The notes: a model not told the origin generated them from the sequence alone. A stretch of DNA of 35,571 bases from Clostridiales bacterium (GCA_918244965.1 CAKJYC010000051.1:1-35571); one strand, 5' to 3'; numbered from the stretch's first letter, positions 1 through 6,860 are shown. A program made the numbers and translations.

Positions 1-133
1 ACTCGCCGTTCGTCAGCGGCAGTACAACAATTTCCCCATGCGACCCCTACTTTGGCACTCGCCTAAGGACACGCTCTTTTCATTCCCTCACTTTGTCACA
101 TATCATTGACAAACCTACAGTCGCAGGAACGCA
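1..133. other. Left edge, no gene assigned
   Basis: I find no convincing reading frame running in from the left edge on either strand; all six frames close quickly or lack the GC-rich third positions of the neighbouring genes. The stretch is less GC-rich than the genes. It holds one clear inverted repeat, TTTGTCA at 92-98 and TGACAAA at 107-113, with an 8-base spacer. This could be an operator for a gene beyond the edge or the end of a mobile element. Neither can be decided from here. Confidence 0.4.
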
Positions 134-158
134 AGAAAAAAAGCGCCGCATGGGCGCT
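134..158 (-). terminator. Rho-independent terminator after ogt
   Basis: On the minus strand, a 6-bp stem (arms at 153-158 and 142-147) with a 5-base loop is followed by a run of T (134-141). The stem begins inside the ogt stop codon, so the terminator is fused to the gene end. Confidence 0.75.
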
Positions 159-616
159 CATTGATCCTTTTGTTCCAGCGCAAGAAGCGCTGTTTTCTTT
201 TCAAGCCCTCCGGCAAAGCCGACGGGGCGGCCATCCCTGCCGATCACGCGGTGACATGGAACGAACAGCAGCAGCGGGTTACGGTGCAGGGCGGAGCCGA
301 TCGCGCGGGCGTGGCGCGGGGTCAGGCCCATCGAAACGGCAAGGTCGGAATAGGAGACCGTTTTGCCGCAGGGAATCCCTGCGATCGCTTCCCACACCGC
401 CTGTTGAAACGGCGTGCCCTGCGGCGCAAGCGGCGGGACCGGGCCCGGATCGCGGCCCGCAAAATACCGGTCGAGCCATGCGCACGCCTCCAGCAGCACC
501 GGTGAGGCCGGCTCGCACGCGGGCGCATCGGCAAACGATGCGGAAACGAGCGCTCCGTTTTGTTCCGTGACGCGAATGCCGCCCAGCGGCGAGCGATACA
601 CAAACGCGTTATTCAA
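158..616 (-). CDS. ogt: Methylated-DNA--protein-cysteine S-methyltransferase
   Basis: This 152-residue protein transfers the alkyl group from O6-alkylguanine (or O4-alkylthymine) in DNA to its own cysteine, a one-shot suicide repair reaction in the cytoplasm. The active-site motif PCHRV is at residues 120-124, with the acceptor Cys121. The helix-turn-helix region precedes it (about 83-112) and includes the conserved Tyr89 and the RAIG segment with the base-flipping Arg104. The N-terminal RNase-H-like domain (1-65) is short, as is usual for Ogt proteins without the Ada fusion. The start is a TTG at 616; no ATG exists before residue 96, which would remove most of the protein. The start overlaps the end of the lamin-tail gene by 8 bases, with a GAGG sequence about 9 bases upstream, so translation is probably coupled. 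Family assignment is secure; the Ogt versus AdaB name is not separable here. Confidence 0.93.
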   Translation of the reverse strand: MNNAFVYRSPLGGIRVTEQNGALVSASFADAPACEPASPVLLEACAWLDRYFAGRDPGPVPPLAPQGTPFQQAVWEAIAGIPCGKTVSYSDLAVSMGLTPRHARAIGSALHRNPLLLFVPCHRVIGRDGRPVGFAGGLEKKTALLALEQKDQ

Positions 617-1208
617 AGCGGTTGGCCTCGCCGGGCGTCGGGAATTCGGTCACGGCAAAGCCGCCCGTGTCCGTACGGGCGTAGGCCGTGTCCGTTTCCA
701 GCGGGGGAACCGTGACTTCGTCCGCCTCGACCTTCTTCGGCGTCACCAAAAACAGCACCTCGCCCGACGCGGACAGATTGAAGCCGGTACAGAACGGATC
801 GTTGTCGCTTTGCTCCGTGCCGCCGGTGCAGTACAGCACGAGGTATTCCCCCGGTCCGAGGGTCGTGCCGTCCGGGAAGCGGTAGCGGAACGCATGATGC
901 TTGACGTCGTTGGTAAAGCCGTAGCCGGACAGGTCGATCGCCTTGTCGTTCAGGTTATAGATCTCGATCCAGTCCACCGCGCCGTACGGATCGAGCTTCG
1001 TCCCGTGATTGGAGGTCATAACCTCCGAGAACACGGGCTGTCCGGACGCCTTCGGCAGCAGCAGCGCAATGACGAGAAGGGCCGCTGCCAGTACGATCAC
1101 CGCGGCAACCAAAAGCAGCGCGCGGCCGCGCGTGAAACCGATCCTTTCCTTTTGGAATTCATGCTCCAGTGAGAGCTCTTCCGATAATACTTCCGAATTG
1201 TTATCCAT
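609..1208 (-). CDS. Membrane-anchored lamin tail domain (LTD) protein
   Basis: This 199-residue protein has a short charged cytoplasmic N-terminus (1-28), one strongly hydrophobic membrane segment (about 29-52) and an extracellular lamin-tail-type domain (about 58-195). The LTD signature is visible as VFSEVMTSN, then DWIEIYNLND, the DLSGYGFTND turn, the LGPGEYLVLYC strand and a closing TPGEAN. In bacteria LTDs are beta-sandwich modules usually found on exported proteins; ligand and role are unknown. I chose the ATG at 1208. An upstream in-frame TTG at 1247 has no ribosome binding site and would lie upstream of the predicted transcription start. No Shine-Dalgarno precedes 1208 either, and the promoter predicts a transcript beginning at the ATG. 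It is co-transcribed with ogt, which overlaps its 3' end. A functional link to DNA repair is not evident. Confidence 0.8.
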   Translation of the reverse strand: MDNNSEVLSEELSLEHEFQKERIGFTRGRALLLVAAVIVLAAALLVIALLLPKASGQPVFSEVMTSNHGTKLDPYGAVDWIEIYNLNDKAIDLSGYGFTNDVKHHAFRYRFPDGTTLGPGEYLVLYCTGGTEQSDNDPFCTGFNLSASGEVLFLVTPKKVEADEVTVPPLETDTAYARTDTGGFAVTEFPTPGEANRFE

Positions 1209-1209
1209 A

Positions 1210-1263
1210 TTGACAGTATACACGAAAAAAACAGTTTTCACAAGCAAAAATCTATGGTATACT
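1210..1263. promoter_or_regulatory. Overlapping divergent promoters, LTD gene / glpK
   Basis: Plus strand (glpK): TTTTCA at 1235-1240, 17-base spacer, TATACT at 1258-1263. Minus strand (LTD gene): TTGTGA read from 1243 to 1238, 17-base spacer, TATACT read from 1220 to 1215. The two -35 boxes share positions 1238-1240, so polymerase probably cannot occupy both at once. The minus -10 ends only 6 bases before the LTD ATG at 1208, which predicts a leaderless mRNA. The glpK mRNA has a short leader with an AAAGGCGGTG ribosome binding site at 1274-1283. Confidence 0.65.
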
Positions 1264-1288
1264 ATAGATTTGGAAAGGCGGTGCGCAT

Positions 1289-2785
1289 ATGCAGAAATAC
1301 TTATTGTCGCTGGATCAGGGCACGACGAGCTCGCGCGCGATCCTGTTCGATCTCAAGGGGACCATCGTCACCTCCGCGCAGTTCGAGTTCACACAGCATT
1401 ATCCGATGCCGGGCTATGTGGAGCACGACGCGAACGAGATTCTGAAAACCGAATTGGATGCCGTGCGCGAGGTGCTGAAGAAGGCCAACGTACAAAAGGG
1501 CGAGGTCGCCGCGATCGGCGTTACAAACCAACGCGAAACGACGATCGTCTGGGAAAAGGCGACCGGCAAGCCCGTGCATCCGGCGATCGTCTGGCAATGC
1601 CGCCGCACCGCGCCGCTGTGCGAGCAGCTGATCCGCGAGGGCATGCGCGATTACATTGCGCAGTCGACAGGCCTTTTGATCGACGCGTACTTTTCCGCGA
1701 CGAAACTCCGCTACATCCTCGACGCCGTTCCGAACGGCCAGATGCTGGCCGAGGCGGGAAACCTTTTGTTCGGCACCGTCGACACGTGGCTCATCTGGAA
1801 TCTGACCGGCGCGCACGTCACCGATTACAGCAACGCATCGCGCACGATGCTCTACAACATCCATACGCTCGCCTATGATCCCGTGATCCTGCACCGGCTC
1901 AACATCCCCGCGTGCATTCTGCCCGAGGTGCTTCCCTCCGCGCATGTCTACGGCTATGTGCGGGACGGCATTGAAGGCCTCGAATCGCTGGCGGGCGTAC
2001 CGGTTTCCGGCGATGCGGGCGATCAGCAGGCGGCGCTGTTCGGGCAGGCGTGCTTTGAGCCGGGCCAGGCGAAGTGCACCTACGGCACCGGCGGCTTTTT
2101 GATGATGCAGACGGGCGAAACGCCGGTCGCAAGCAAGAACCGGCTTCTGACCACGATCGCGTGGGGCGTCGGCGGCAAGGTCCGCTATGCGCTGGAGGGC
2201 AGCATCTTCAACGCGGGCAGCTCGATCAAGTGGCTGCGCGACGAGGTCGGGCTGATCTCCTCGGCAAGCGAGATCGACCGGCTGGCCGAATCCGTGCCCG
2301 ACGCGAACGGCGCGTATTTCGTCTCCGCGTTTACGGGCCTCGGCGCGCCGCATTGGGACATGTACGCGCGCGGCGCGCTGGTCGGCGTGACCCGCGCAAC
2401 GAACCGTGCGCACATCGCACGCGCGGTGCTGGAGGGCATCGTATATCAGGTGGGCGATCTTGCCCGCACGATGGAGTTTGACAGCGGCAGAAAGTTGGAG
2501 GAGCTCAAGGTCGACGGCGGCGCGTCCGTCTCGAACGTGATGATGCAGTTCCAGGCGGACATGCTCGATGTGCCGGTGAACCGGCCGAAGTGCGTCGAAT
2601 CCACAGCGCTCGGCGCGGCGTACCTCGCTGCGATCGGCGTCGGGCTGTACCGCGACGAGAGCGACGTGCTGCACTACTGGGAGAGCGAACGCATCTTCCA
2701 TCCCGCCATGAGCGAGGTGGAGCGCGCAACACGCCAGCGCGGCTGGACCAAGGCCGTGGAAAAGGCAAAGAACTGGGAAGATTGA
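1289..2785 (+). CDS. glpK: Glycerol kinase
   Basis: GlpK phosphorylates glycerol with ATP to sn-glycerol-3-phosphate in the cytoplasm, trapping glycerol entering by diffusion. At 498 residues it matches the family's usual length. FGGY-kinase landmarks are present: the phosphate loop DQGTTSSR (9-16), the glycerol-binding WQCRRT region (102-107), the catalytic Asp245 in GDAGDQQAALFGQ, and the KCTYGTGGF segment that follows. In many Firmicutes a loop just before GDxGDQQ carries a YHF motif whose histidine is phosphorylated by HPr. Here that loop reads YGYVRDG (221-227) with no histidine, so PTS activation by this route is not expected. It starts an apparent two-gene operon with the Ldh2-family gene 19 bases downstream. 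No antiterminator or riboswitch leader is visible; no glycerol facilitator or glycerol-3-phosphate dehydrogenase gene is next to it. Confidence 0.97.
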   Translation: MQKYLLSLDQGTTSSRAILFDLKGTIVTSAQFEFTQHYPMPGYVEHDANEILKTELDAVREVLKKANVQKGEVAAIGVTNQRETTIVWEKATGKPVHPAIVWQCRRTAPLCEQLIREGMRDYIAQSTGLLIDAYFSATKLRYILDAVPNGQMLAEAGNLLFGTVDTWLIWNLTGAHVTDYSNASRTMLYNIHTLAYDPVILHRLNIPACILPEVLPSAHVYGYVRDGIEGLESLAGVPVSGDAGDQQAALFGQACFEPGQAKCTYGTGGFLMMQTGETPVASKNRLLTTIAWGVGGKVRYALEGSIFNAGSSIKWLRDEVGLISSASEIDRLAESVPDANGAYFVSAFTGLGAPHWDMYARGALVGVTRATNRAHIARAVLEGIVYQVGDLARTMEFDSGRKLEELKVDGGASVSNVMMQFQADMLDVPVNRPKCVESTALGAAYLAAIGVGLYRDESDVLHYWESERIFHPAMSEVERATRQRGWTKAVEKAKNWED

Positions 2786-2804
2786 TCCGAAGGGAGATAG
2801 CAAT

Positions 2805-3923
2805 ATGACAATCAAAGAAACAAGACCTTATGTGGACTGGGAAACCATCGGGAACTTCATCGTCGATGCGTTCGTCGCCTACGGCGTGCCGCGCGAGGAC
2901 GCCGAGATCTGTGCGGACGTTCTGATGGAGAGCGACCGCCGGGGCATCGAGAGCCACGGCGTCAACCGCTTCAAGCCGATCTATCTGGATCGCATCAAGG
3001 CGGGCATCTTAAACCCCGTCACCGAGTACGAAGTGCTCAAGGAGACCCCGACGACCGCTGTGGTCGACGGCCATGACGGCATGGGCATGGTCATCTCTAA
3101 GCGCGCCATGCAGACCGCGATCGACAAAGCGAAGCAGTACGGCATGGGCATGGTCGCCGTGCGCAATTCGTCGCACTACGGCATCGCGGGCTACTGGACC
3201 ACGATGGCGACCAAGCAGGGCCTGATCGGCATCACGGGCACGAACGCGCGTCCGTCGATCGCGCCGACCTTCGGCGTCGAGAACATGCTCGGCACGAACC
3301 CGCTGACGATCGCGCTGCCGACCGACGAGGACTTCCCGTTCTGCATCGACTGCGCAACGTCCATCACGCAGCGCGGCAAGATCGAATACTATGCCAGAAA
3401 CGATAAGCCGACGCCCGCAGGCATGGTCATCGGCCGCGACGGCAGCGCGCTGACCGACTCGAAGCAGATCCTGATCGACCTCACCAAAGGCGCAGCGGCG
3501 CTGGCCCCGCTCGGCGGCATCGGCGACGAGCTGGCGGGCTACAAGGGCTACGGCTACGCGACGGTCGTGGAGATCCTCTCCGCGGCGCTGCAGGCGGGCA
3601 GCTATATGAAGATGCTGACCGGCATGGACGAAAACGGCAACAAGCGCCCGTATCACCTCGGCCACTTCTTCATTGCGATCGACCCCGAAGCGTTCATGGG
3701 GCTCGAGACGTTCAAGAAGACCTGCGGCGACATCCTCCGCGCGCTGCGCAATTCCGAGAAGGCCCCCGGCGAGGAGCGCATCTACACCGCGGGCGAGAAG
3801 GAATGGCTTGTCTGGCTCGACCGCAAGGACAAGGGCGTTCCCGTGAACGAGGCCGTGCAGAAGGAAATGATCGCCGTCCGCGACGAAAAACACCTGAATT
3901 ACCACTTCAGCTTCGAGAAATAA
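2805..3923 (+). CDS. Ldh2-family NAD(P)-dependent malate/lactate/ureidoglycolate dehydrogenase
   Basis: This 372-residue protein belongs to the Ldh2 (AllD/YlbC-type) oxidoreductase family, which oxidises 2-hydroxyacids such as malate, L-lactate, ureidoglycolate or sulfolactate with NAD(P). The family is unrelated in fold to classical lactate dehydrogenase. Signatures seen are SDRRGIESHGVNR (43-55), the catalytic histidine in RNSSHYGIAGYW (His124), and GTNPLTIALP near 165, part of the cofactor site. Length is normal. A GAAGGGAGA ribosome binding site precedes the ATG. Its place 19 bases after glpK suggests joint expression, perhaps disposal of pyruvate or triose-derived electrons, but the substrate cannot be read from sequence. 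No allantoin or sulfolactate genes are nearby. Confidence 0.9.
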   Translation: MTIKETRPYVDWETIGNFIVDAFVAYGVPREDAEICADVLMESDRRGIESHGVNRFKPIYLDRIKAGILNPVTEYEVLKETPTTAVVDGHDGMGMVISKRAMQTAIDKAKQYGMGMVAVRNSSHYGIAGYWTTMATKQGLIGITGTNARPSIAPTFGVENMLGTNPLTIALPTDEDFPFCIDCATSITQRGKIEYYARNDKPTPAGMVIGRDGSALTDSKQILIDLTKGAAALAPLGGIGDELAGYKGYGYATVVEILSAALQAGSYMKMLTGMDENGNKRPYHLGHFFIAIDPEAFMGLETFKKTCGDILRALRNSEKAPGEERIYTAGEKEWLVWLDRKDKGVPVNEAVQKEMIAVRDEKHLNYHFSFEK

Positions 3924-3940
3924 CCATTCCGGACAACCAA

Positions 3941-3969
3941 GCGGGACCGCCTCGGCGGTCCTGCTTTTT
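3941..3969 (+). terminator. Terminator of the glpK operon
   Basis: Arms at 3941-3950 and 3955-3964 form a 10-bp stem with one G-T pair and a CTCG loop, followed by five T. It lies 17 bases after the Ldh2-family stop codon. Confidence 0.85.
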
Positions 3970-4036
3970 AAAAAGGCATGCTTCGACGCGATTTTACAAC
4001 TCTGTGACAACTATTTGACGTTTTGGACGAATTCGG

Positions 4037-4207
4037 ATGATATACCGGTTTTGCAGCGCAGGCGAGGACGCCGAAAACCGCGACAATCCCTTCTGGGAAC
4101 AGCTGTGCATCGTCGTAAACGCGCTCGACGGCTCGATCGTCAATCCGGACAACGGGCAGCAGGCGCTGCGCAGTGAAGGCGGATTCTCCTCCGGAGAATC
4201 TGCATGA
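4037..4207 (+). CDS. Possible small protein, 56 residues, unknown
   Basis: In the 380-base gap between the glpK operon terminator and the deacetylase there is one open frame whose codons show the same GC-rich third-position bias as the real genes. It starts MIYRFCSAGEDAENRD and contains a WEQLCIVVNALDGSI stretch that reads like a beta-strand and helix segment. I do not recognise the family. The frame is open upstream only to a stop at 4016-4018. The ribosome binding site is poor (GGA at 4025-4027), and a TTGACG-type -35 at 4015-4020 would place the transcription start inside the ORF. It may therefore be a small gene with a later start, or the remnant of a decayed one. Its end lies in an 8-bp palindrome. 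Confidence 0.35.
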   Translation: MIYRFCSAGEDAENRDNPFWEQLCIVVNALDGSIVNPDNGQQALRSEGGFSSGESA

Positions 4208-4224
4208 ACGTGATCGGAGATCAC
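4182..4224. repeat. Two adjacent short palindromes
   Basis: GATTCTCC at 4182-4189 pairs with GGAGAATC at 4193-4200 (3-base loop). GTGATC at 4210-4215 pairs with GATCAC at 4219-4224 (3-base loop) and is followed by a T-rich stretch. They sit between the possible small ORF and the deacetylase promoter. Either could end the small transcript; the second could also be a protein-binding site. Confidence 0.5.
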
Positions 4225-4268
4225 ATTTCATTTTGTCCGTCATGGCAAAAACCGGACGGGCTTCTCCA

Positions 4269-4304
4269 TTGCTTTTTTCGACAGAATGTGCTATCATCCG
4301 AGGT
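4269..4304 (+). promoter_or_regulatory. Extended -10 promoter of the deacetylase gene, predicted leaderless
   Basis: TTGCTT at 4269-4274, 17-base spacer, TATCAT at 4292-4297 with an upstream TG (4289-4290), giving TGnTATCAT. The ATG at 4305 is 7 bases after the -10 box, about where transcription would start. The GAGG at 4300-4303 touches the start codon and is too close for a normal Shine-Dalgarno. Confidence 0.6.
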
Positions 4305-5225
4305 ATGAAACGTATTGTCTTGCTGATTCTTGCCATACTGTTCGTACTCGGCTGCACAAGCCGTCAGACAGGCGCGCCCGAAGCCGTCGCCTCACCTGCC
4401 GCGGTCGAAACGCCTGCGCCGGTCGAAACAGCCGTACCGGAGCCGGATGAACCGGTCGTTGTGGTCGTGACGCCCGTTCCGGTCACGCCGGACCCGCTGC
4501 CGACGCTGCCGCCGACACCCTCTCCGGAGCCGACGGAGGAGCCGACCCCGACCCCCTCGCCGACGCCGACGCCGGAGCCTACCAAGGACCCGAACCGTCC
4601 GATGGTCGCGCTGACGTTTGACGACGGCCCGAACCTGACGCTGACGATCCCGGTGCTGGAGAAGCTGGAGCAGTATCACGTCAAGGCGACCTTCTTCCTG
4701 CTCGCCTCCGCGATCAACGACAAATCCGGCCCGATGCTGCAGATGATGATCGACGGCGGCCATGAGATCGGCGTGCACGGATGGAACCATGACAAGATGC
4801 CGCAGTTCTCCGCCAGTCAGAACAGGAAACGGCTCGAAAAGGCCGCCGCAGAGATCTCAAGCTGGATCGAAGGCGGCTATACCCCCGTGATTATGCGTCC
4901 GCCGGGCGGTAAAAAGGACGGCAAGGTGATCCGCGGCGCAAGAGAGGCCGGCATGGCCGTCATCATGTGGTCCGTTGATACGCTTGACTGGAAGACGCAG
5001 AACGTCAAAAAGATCATGGACGTCGTCAAAAAGCAGACGAAGAACGGCGCGATCATCCTCTGCCACGACCACCACAAGCCGACGCTCGACTCGCTCGATG
5101 TCATGATCCCCTGGCTTCTGGAGCAGGGCTACGACCTCGTCACGGTGTCCGAGCTTCTGAACAGCATGCCTGAGGGTATGCAGCCCGGCAAGGTCTATTT
5201 TCGAAAGACCATTCCGAACAATTGA
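4305..5225 (+). CDS. NodB-domain polysaccharide deacetylase, lipoprotein
   Basis: This 306-residue protein should remove N-acetyl (or O-acetyl) groups from a surface polysaccharide, most likely peptidoglycan N-acetylglucosamine or N-acetylmuramic acid, outside the membrane. It has a lipoprotein signal with FVLGC (Cys17), then a Pro/Thr/Glu-rich wall-spanning linker to about residue 97, then the NodB domain. Carbohydrate esterase 4 motifs are all present: TFDDGP (104-109), the metal histidines in HGWNH (His158, His162), RPPGG (198-202), DTLDW (225-229) and LCHDH (252-256). The ATG at 4305 is chosen because it gives the lipoprotein signal; the frame extends upstream, but that would bury it. It is transcribed alone from an extended -10 promoter and ends at a strong terminator. 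Lysozyme resistance is a plausible role by family; the exact substrate is not shown. Confidence 0.93.
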   Translation: MKRIVLLILAILFVLGCTSRQTGAPEAVASPAAVETPAPVETAVPEPDEPVVVVVTPVPVTPDPLPTLPPTPSPEPTEEPTPTPSPTPTPEPTKDPNRPMVALTFDDGPNLTLTIPVLEKLEQYHVKATFFLLASAINDKSGPMLQMMIDGGHEIGVHGWNHDKMPQFSASQNRKRLEKAAAEISSWIEGGYTPVIMRPPGGKKDGKVIRGAREAGMAVIMWSVDTLDWKTQNVKKIMDVVKKQTKNGAIILCHDHHKPTLDSLDVMIPWLLEQGYDLVTVSELLNSMPEGMQPGKVYFRKTIPNN

Positions 5226-5231
5226 TTGCAA

Positions 5232-5261
5232 ACGGGATCGCACTGCGGTCCCGTTTTTTTT
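5232..5261 (+). terminator. Terminator of the deacetylase gene
   Basis: Arms 5232-5241 and 5245-5254 form a 10-bp stem with one T-G pair and a 3-base loop, followed by a run of eight T. It starts 6 bases after the stop codon. Confidence 0.9.
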
Positions 5262-5262
5262 C

Positions 5263-5313
5263 TTGCAATACGGCTGTATTTGCGGTACAATAAACGAGAG
5301 TAAACGAAAGGAG
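5263..5313 (+). promoter_or_regulatory. Sigma-A promoter and RBS of the DUF1292 gene
   Basis: TTGCAA at 5263-5268, 17-base spacer, TACAAT at 5286-5291, then a leader of about 22 bases with GAAAGGAG at 5306-5313. This is a conventional layout, unlike the leaderless pattern of the gene before it. Confidence 0.75.
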
Positions 5314-5320
5314 ATTCGCT

Positions 5321-5635
5321 ATGGAAGACGAAAGAGATCTTGTCACCTTTACCGATGAGGAAGGCAACGAGTTTGACCTTGAGGTCATTGATTATTTTGA
5401 GCACAAGGGCAAGGAGTACGCGGTGCTCGTGGACGCCGAACTGCCCGAGGAACCCGAAGAGGACTTCGAGGTCTGCATCATGGAGATCGTTGTGAACGAG
5501 GAAGAGGACCTGGAAGAGTTCGTGCCCGTCCCGGACGACCTTCTGGACGAGCTGTTTGCGATCGCGGAAAAGCGCATGGAGTGCTGGGACTGCGACGCGG
5601 ACGACTGCGAAGGCTGCGACAAAATCGAAGAATAA
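5321..5635 (+). CDS. DUF1292 family protein with cysteine-rich tail
   Basis: This is a 104-residue, very acidic protein of the DUF1292 family (YrzB of Bacillus), common in Firmicutes and of unknown function. The family core is clear: a DLVTFTDEEGNEFDLEVIDY opening (about 6-25), then EYAVLVDAELPEE and the CIMEIVVNEEED strand with an EFVPVPDDLLDELF ending. In many Firmicutes the family gene sits beside yrzL and the Holliday-junction resolvase gene; here it stands alone between two terminators, with its own promoter. The C-terminal tail (about 88-104) adds CWDCDADDCEGCDKIEE, four cysteines in a CxxC-x4-CxxC layout that could bind a metal. I do not know whether that tail is typical of relatives. 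Confidence 0.88.
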   Translation: MEDERDLVTFTDEEGNEFDLEVIDYFEHKGKEYAVLVDAELPEEPEEDFEVCIMEIVVNEEEDLEEFVPVPDDLLDELFAIAEKRMECWDCDADDCEGCDKIEE

Positions 5636-5646
5636 GCCGCATGTGC

Positions 5647-5680
5647 AAACGAGCTTCCCGCGCGGGAAGCTCGTTTTGTT
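5647..5680. terminator. Bidirectional terminator
   Basis: A perfect 14-base inverted repeat (arms 5647-5660 and 5663-5676) is followed by TTTTGTTTT on the plus strand and a short T-run on the minus strand. It lies between two convergent genes and can serve both. Confidence 0.9.
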
Positions 5681-6271
5681 TTACTCGGAGCTGCGGCCGA
5701 CGACCTGATACATGCGCTCGTCGGAGAGAACGGTCGTGACCGTGAGCGTCTGTTCAAGGATCGAGGCGAGCTCGTCTGCGGGCATCAGGCCCAGCGAAAC
5801 GTGCATAACGCCGCTGTGATGCGCGTTGATGCGCGCACGGCTCATACCGTGCGCGACGGTCAGCGTGCCGTTCGGGGACAAAAGCCGCGACAGGCGCGTG
5901 ATCAGGCGCGCAGGATCCGGAAAGTGCGGGAACGCGTTGTACACAACGATGCAATCGAACGTGCGGTCAAACGGCACGGTCTCGACGTCGGCGGTCAGCA
6001 CGGTCACCCGCGGGTCGTCCGCAAACTTTTCGCGCGCGATTGCTGCCATATTCGGCGAAATATCGACCGCCGTGACGTGTTTCACGCCGCGGGCAAGGTA
6101 GTCCGGAATCAGCACACCGGTGCCGCACGCGACGTCAAGCACGGTCTTGCCCGCCGTCACGAAGGCGTTGTCAAGGATCGTGCCGATGATCGTGTCGTCG
6201 CGGACCATGTCCGCATCCCATTGCGGCGCAAGCCGGTCGAAAAACGCGATCACGTCCTCTGTCCGAATCAT
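5681..6271 (-). CDS. Class I SAM-dependent methyltransferase
   Basis: This 196-residue cytoplasmic protein has the Rossmann-type SAM-binding fold of the methyltransferase_11/25 group. Motif I is LDVACGTG (45-52), the acidic end of strand 2 is AVDIS (68-72), and the motif around 93-97 (LTADVE) and the post-strand-4 YNAFPHF (111-117) are in place. The substrate cannot be inferred; relatives act on small molecules, quinones or lipids. I place the start at the ATG at 6271, which has a GGGGGAGAGGG ribosome binding site; an upstream in-frame start at 6307 would overlap the lipoprotein gene. It follows that gene after 14 bases and is probably co-transcribed with it. Confidence 0.88.
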   Translation of the reverse strand: MIRTEDVIAFFDRLAPQWDADMVRDDTIIGTILDNAFVTAGKTVLDVACGTGVLIPDYLARGVKHVTAVDISPNMAAIAREKFADDPRVTVLTADVETVPFDRTFDCIVVYNAFPHFPDPARLITRLSRLLSPNGTLTVAHGMSRARINAHHSGVMHVSLGLMPADELASILEQTLTVTTVLSDERMYQVVGRSSE

Positions 6272-6285
6272 GTCCCTCTCCCCCG

Positions 6286-6783
6286 TCAGCCGATCAGGCG
6301 TTCGCAAAGCGCTTCAAAGTCCGCGCGCGACGAAAGCGCTGCGAAGGAAAACTCCTGCACGTCGCCCTCGTCGCCGTCCCAATAGAGATAGAGCCACGGG
6401 CCGTCGTCGCCGGAATCGAGATGCTCCTGCCGCGCGATCACCGTCCCGCCGTCGATGCAGGCAAGGAACGCATTCCACTGCTCCGCCGTGAGCGTGATCG
6501 TGCCGGTCACGGTCGCGTCCGCCCCGGTCAGCGGAAAGTGATCGCCTTCGCGCGTTTCGTGAAAGAACCGGTACGCGCCGTCCTCAACAAAGAAGCGATA
6601 GCGCTGATAGTGCGGCGGGAAGGTCGAGGTCGACACGGTATAGTAAAACTCCGTAATCTGCTCCGCCTTGATATGCTCGCCCACGACGTATACGCCGTCC
6701 TTCGGCGCGGCGGGCTTCTCCCCGCAGCCGATCTGCGGCAACATCAGCAGCAGGCACAACGCTGCGATCCCGATCCGTTTCAT
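6286..6783 (-). CDS. Small predicted lipoprotein, unknown function
   Basis: This is a 165-residue exported protein with a hydrophobic signal (MKRIGIAALCLLLML) ending in PQIGC, so Cys20 is the probable lipid anchor. The -3 residue (Gln) is not the usual Leu, so signal peptidase II processing is likely but not certain. The mature part is a small soluble domain rich in aromatic and acidic residues, with TFPPHYQRYRFFVEDGAYRF (about 54-73) and a WLYLYWDGDEGDV strand near 130-142. I recognise no family; the pattern resembles short lipoproteins of clostridia that hold one beta-rich domain. A GGAGGG ribosome binding site precedes the ATG. A TATACT -10 box lies at 6816-6821 (minus), with no good -35, so some expression may come by readthrough from the ior operon. 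Confidence 0.75.
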   Translation of the reverse strand: MKRIGIAALCLLLMLPQIGCGEKPAAPKDGVYVVGEHIKAEQITEFYYTVSTSTFPPHYQRYRFFVEDGAYRFFHETREGDHFPLTGADATVTGTITLTAEQWNAFLACIDGGTVIARQEHLDSGDDGPWLYLYWDGDEGDVQEFSFAALSSRADFEALCERLIG

Positions 6784-6830
6784 ATGCGTCCCTCCGCTCT
6801 TATCCGTTGTGGTTCAGTATACCATATTGA

Positions 6831-6860
6831 TCCCAAAAAAGAAAGGGCCGAAGCCCTTTC
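6831..6860 (-). terminator. Terminator of the iorA-iorB-buk-ptb-aminotransferase operon
   Basis: On the minus strand an 8-bp stem (6860-6853 with 6848-6841) closes a TTCG tetraloop and is followed by six T. It lies 27 bases beyond the conserved 23-nt element at 6888-6910. Confidence 0.9.

Noticed and set aside
1..133. An insertion sequence at the left edge
   Set aside because: No transposase frame or confirmed terminal repeat is visible in the short stretch available; only one inverted repeat supports the idea.
1264..1288. Possible glycerol-responsive antiterminator or riboswitch before glpK
   Set aside because: The leader from the predicted start to the ATG is only about 19 bases, too short for a GlpP-type antiterminator stem or any riboswitch.
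1301..2815. A 504-codon minus-strand frame opposite glpK
   Set aside because: glpK on the plus strand carries all family motifs at full length; the minus translation is His/Arg/Ala-rich with no domain.
3968..4357. A 129-codon minus-strand frame in the gap before the deacetylase
   Set aside because: It crosses the deacetylase start and promoter, has no ribosome binding site, and the plus-strand frame at 4037-4207 shows the better codon bias.
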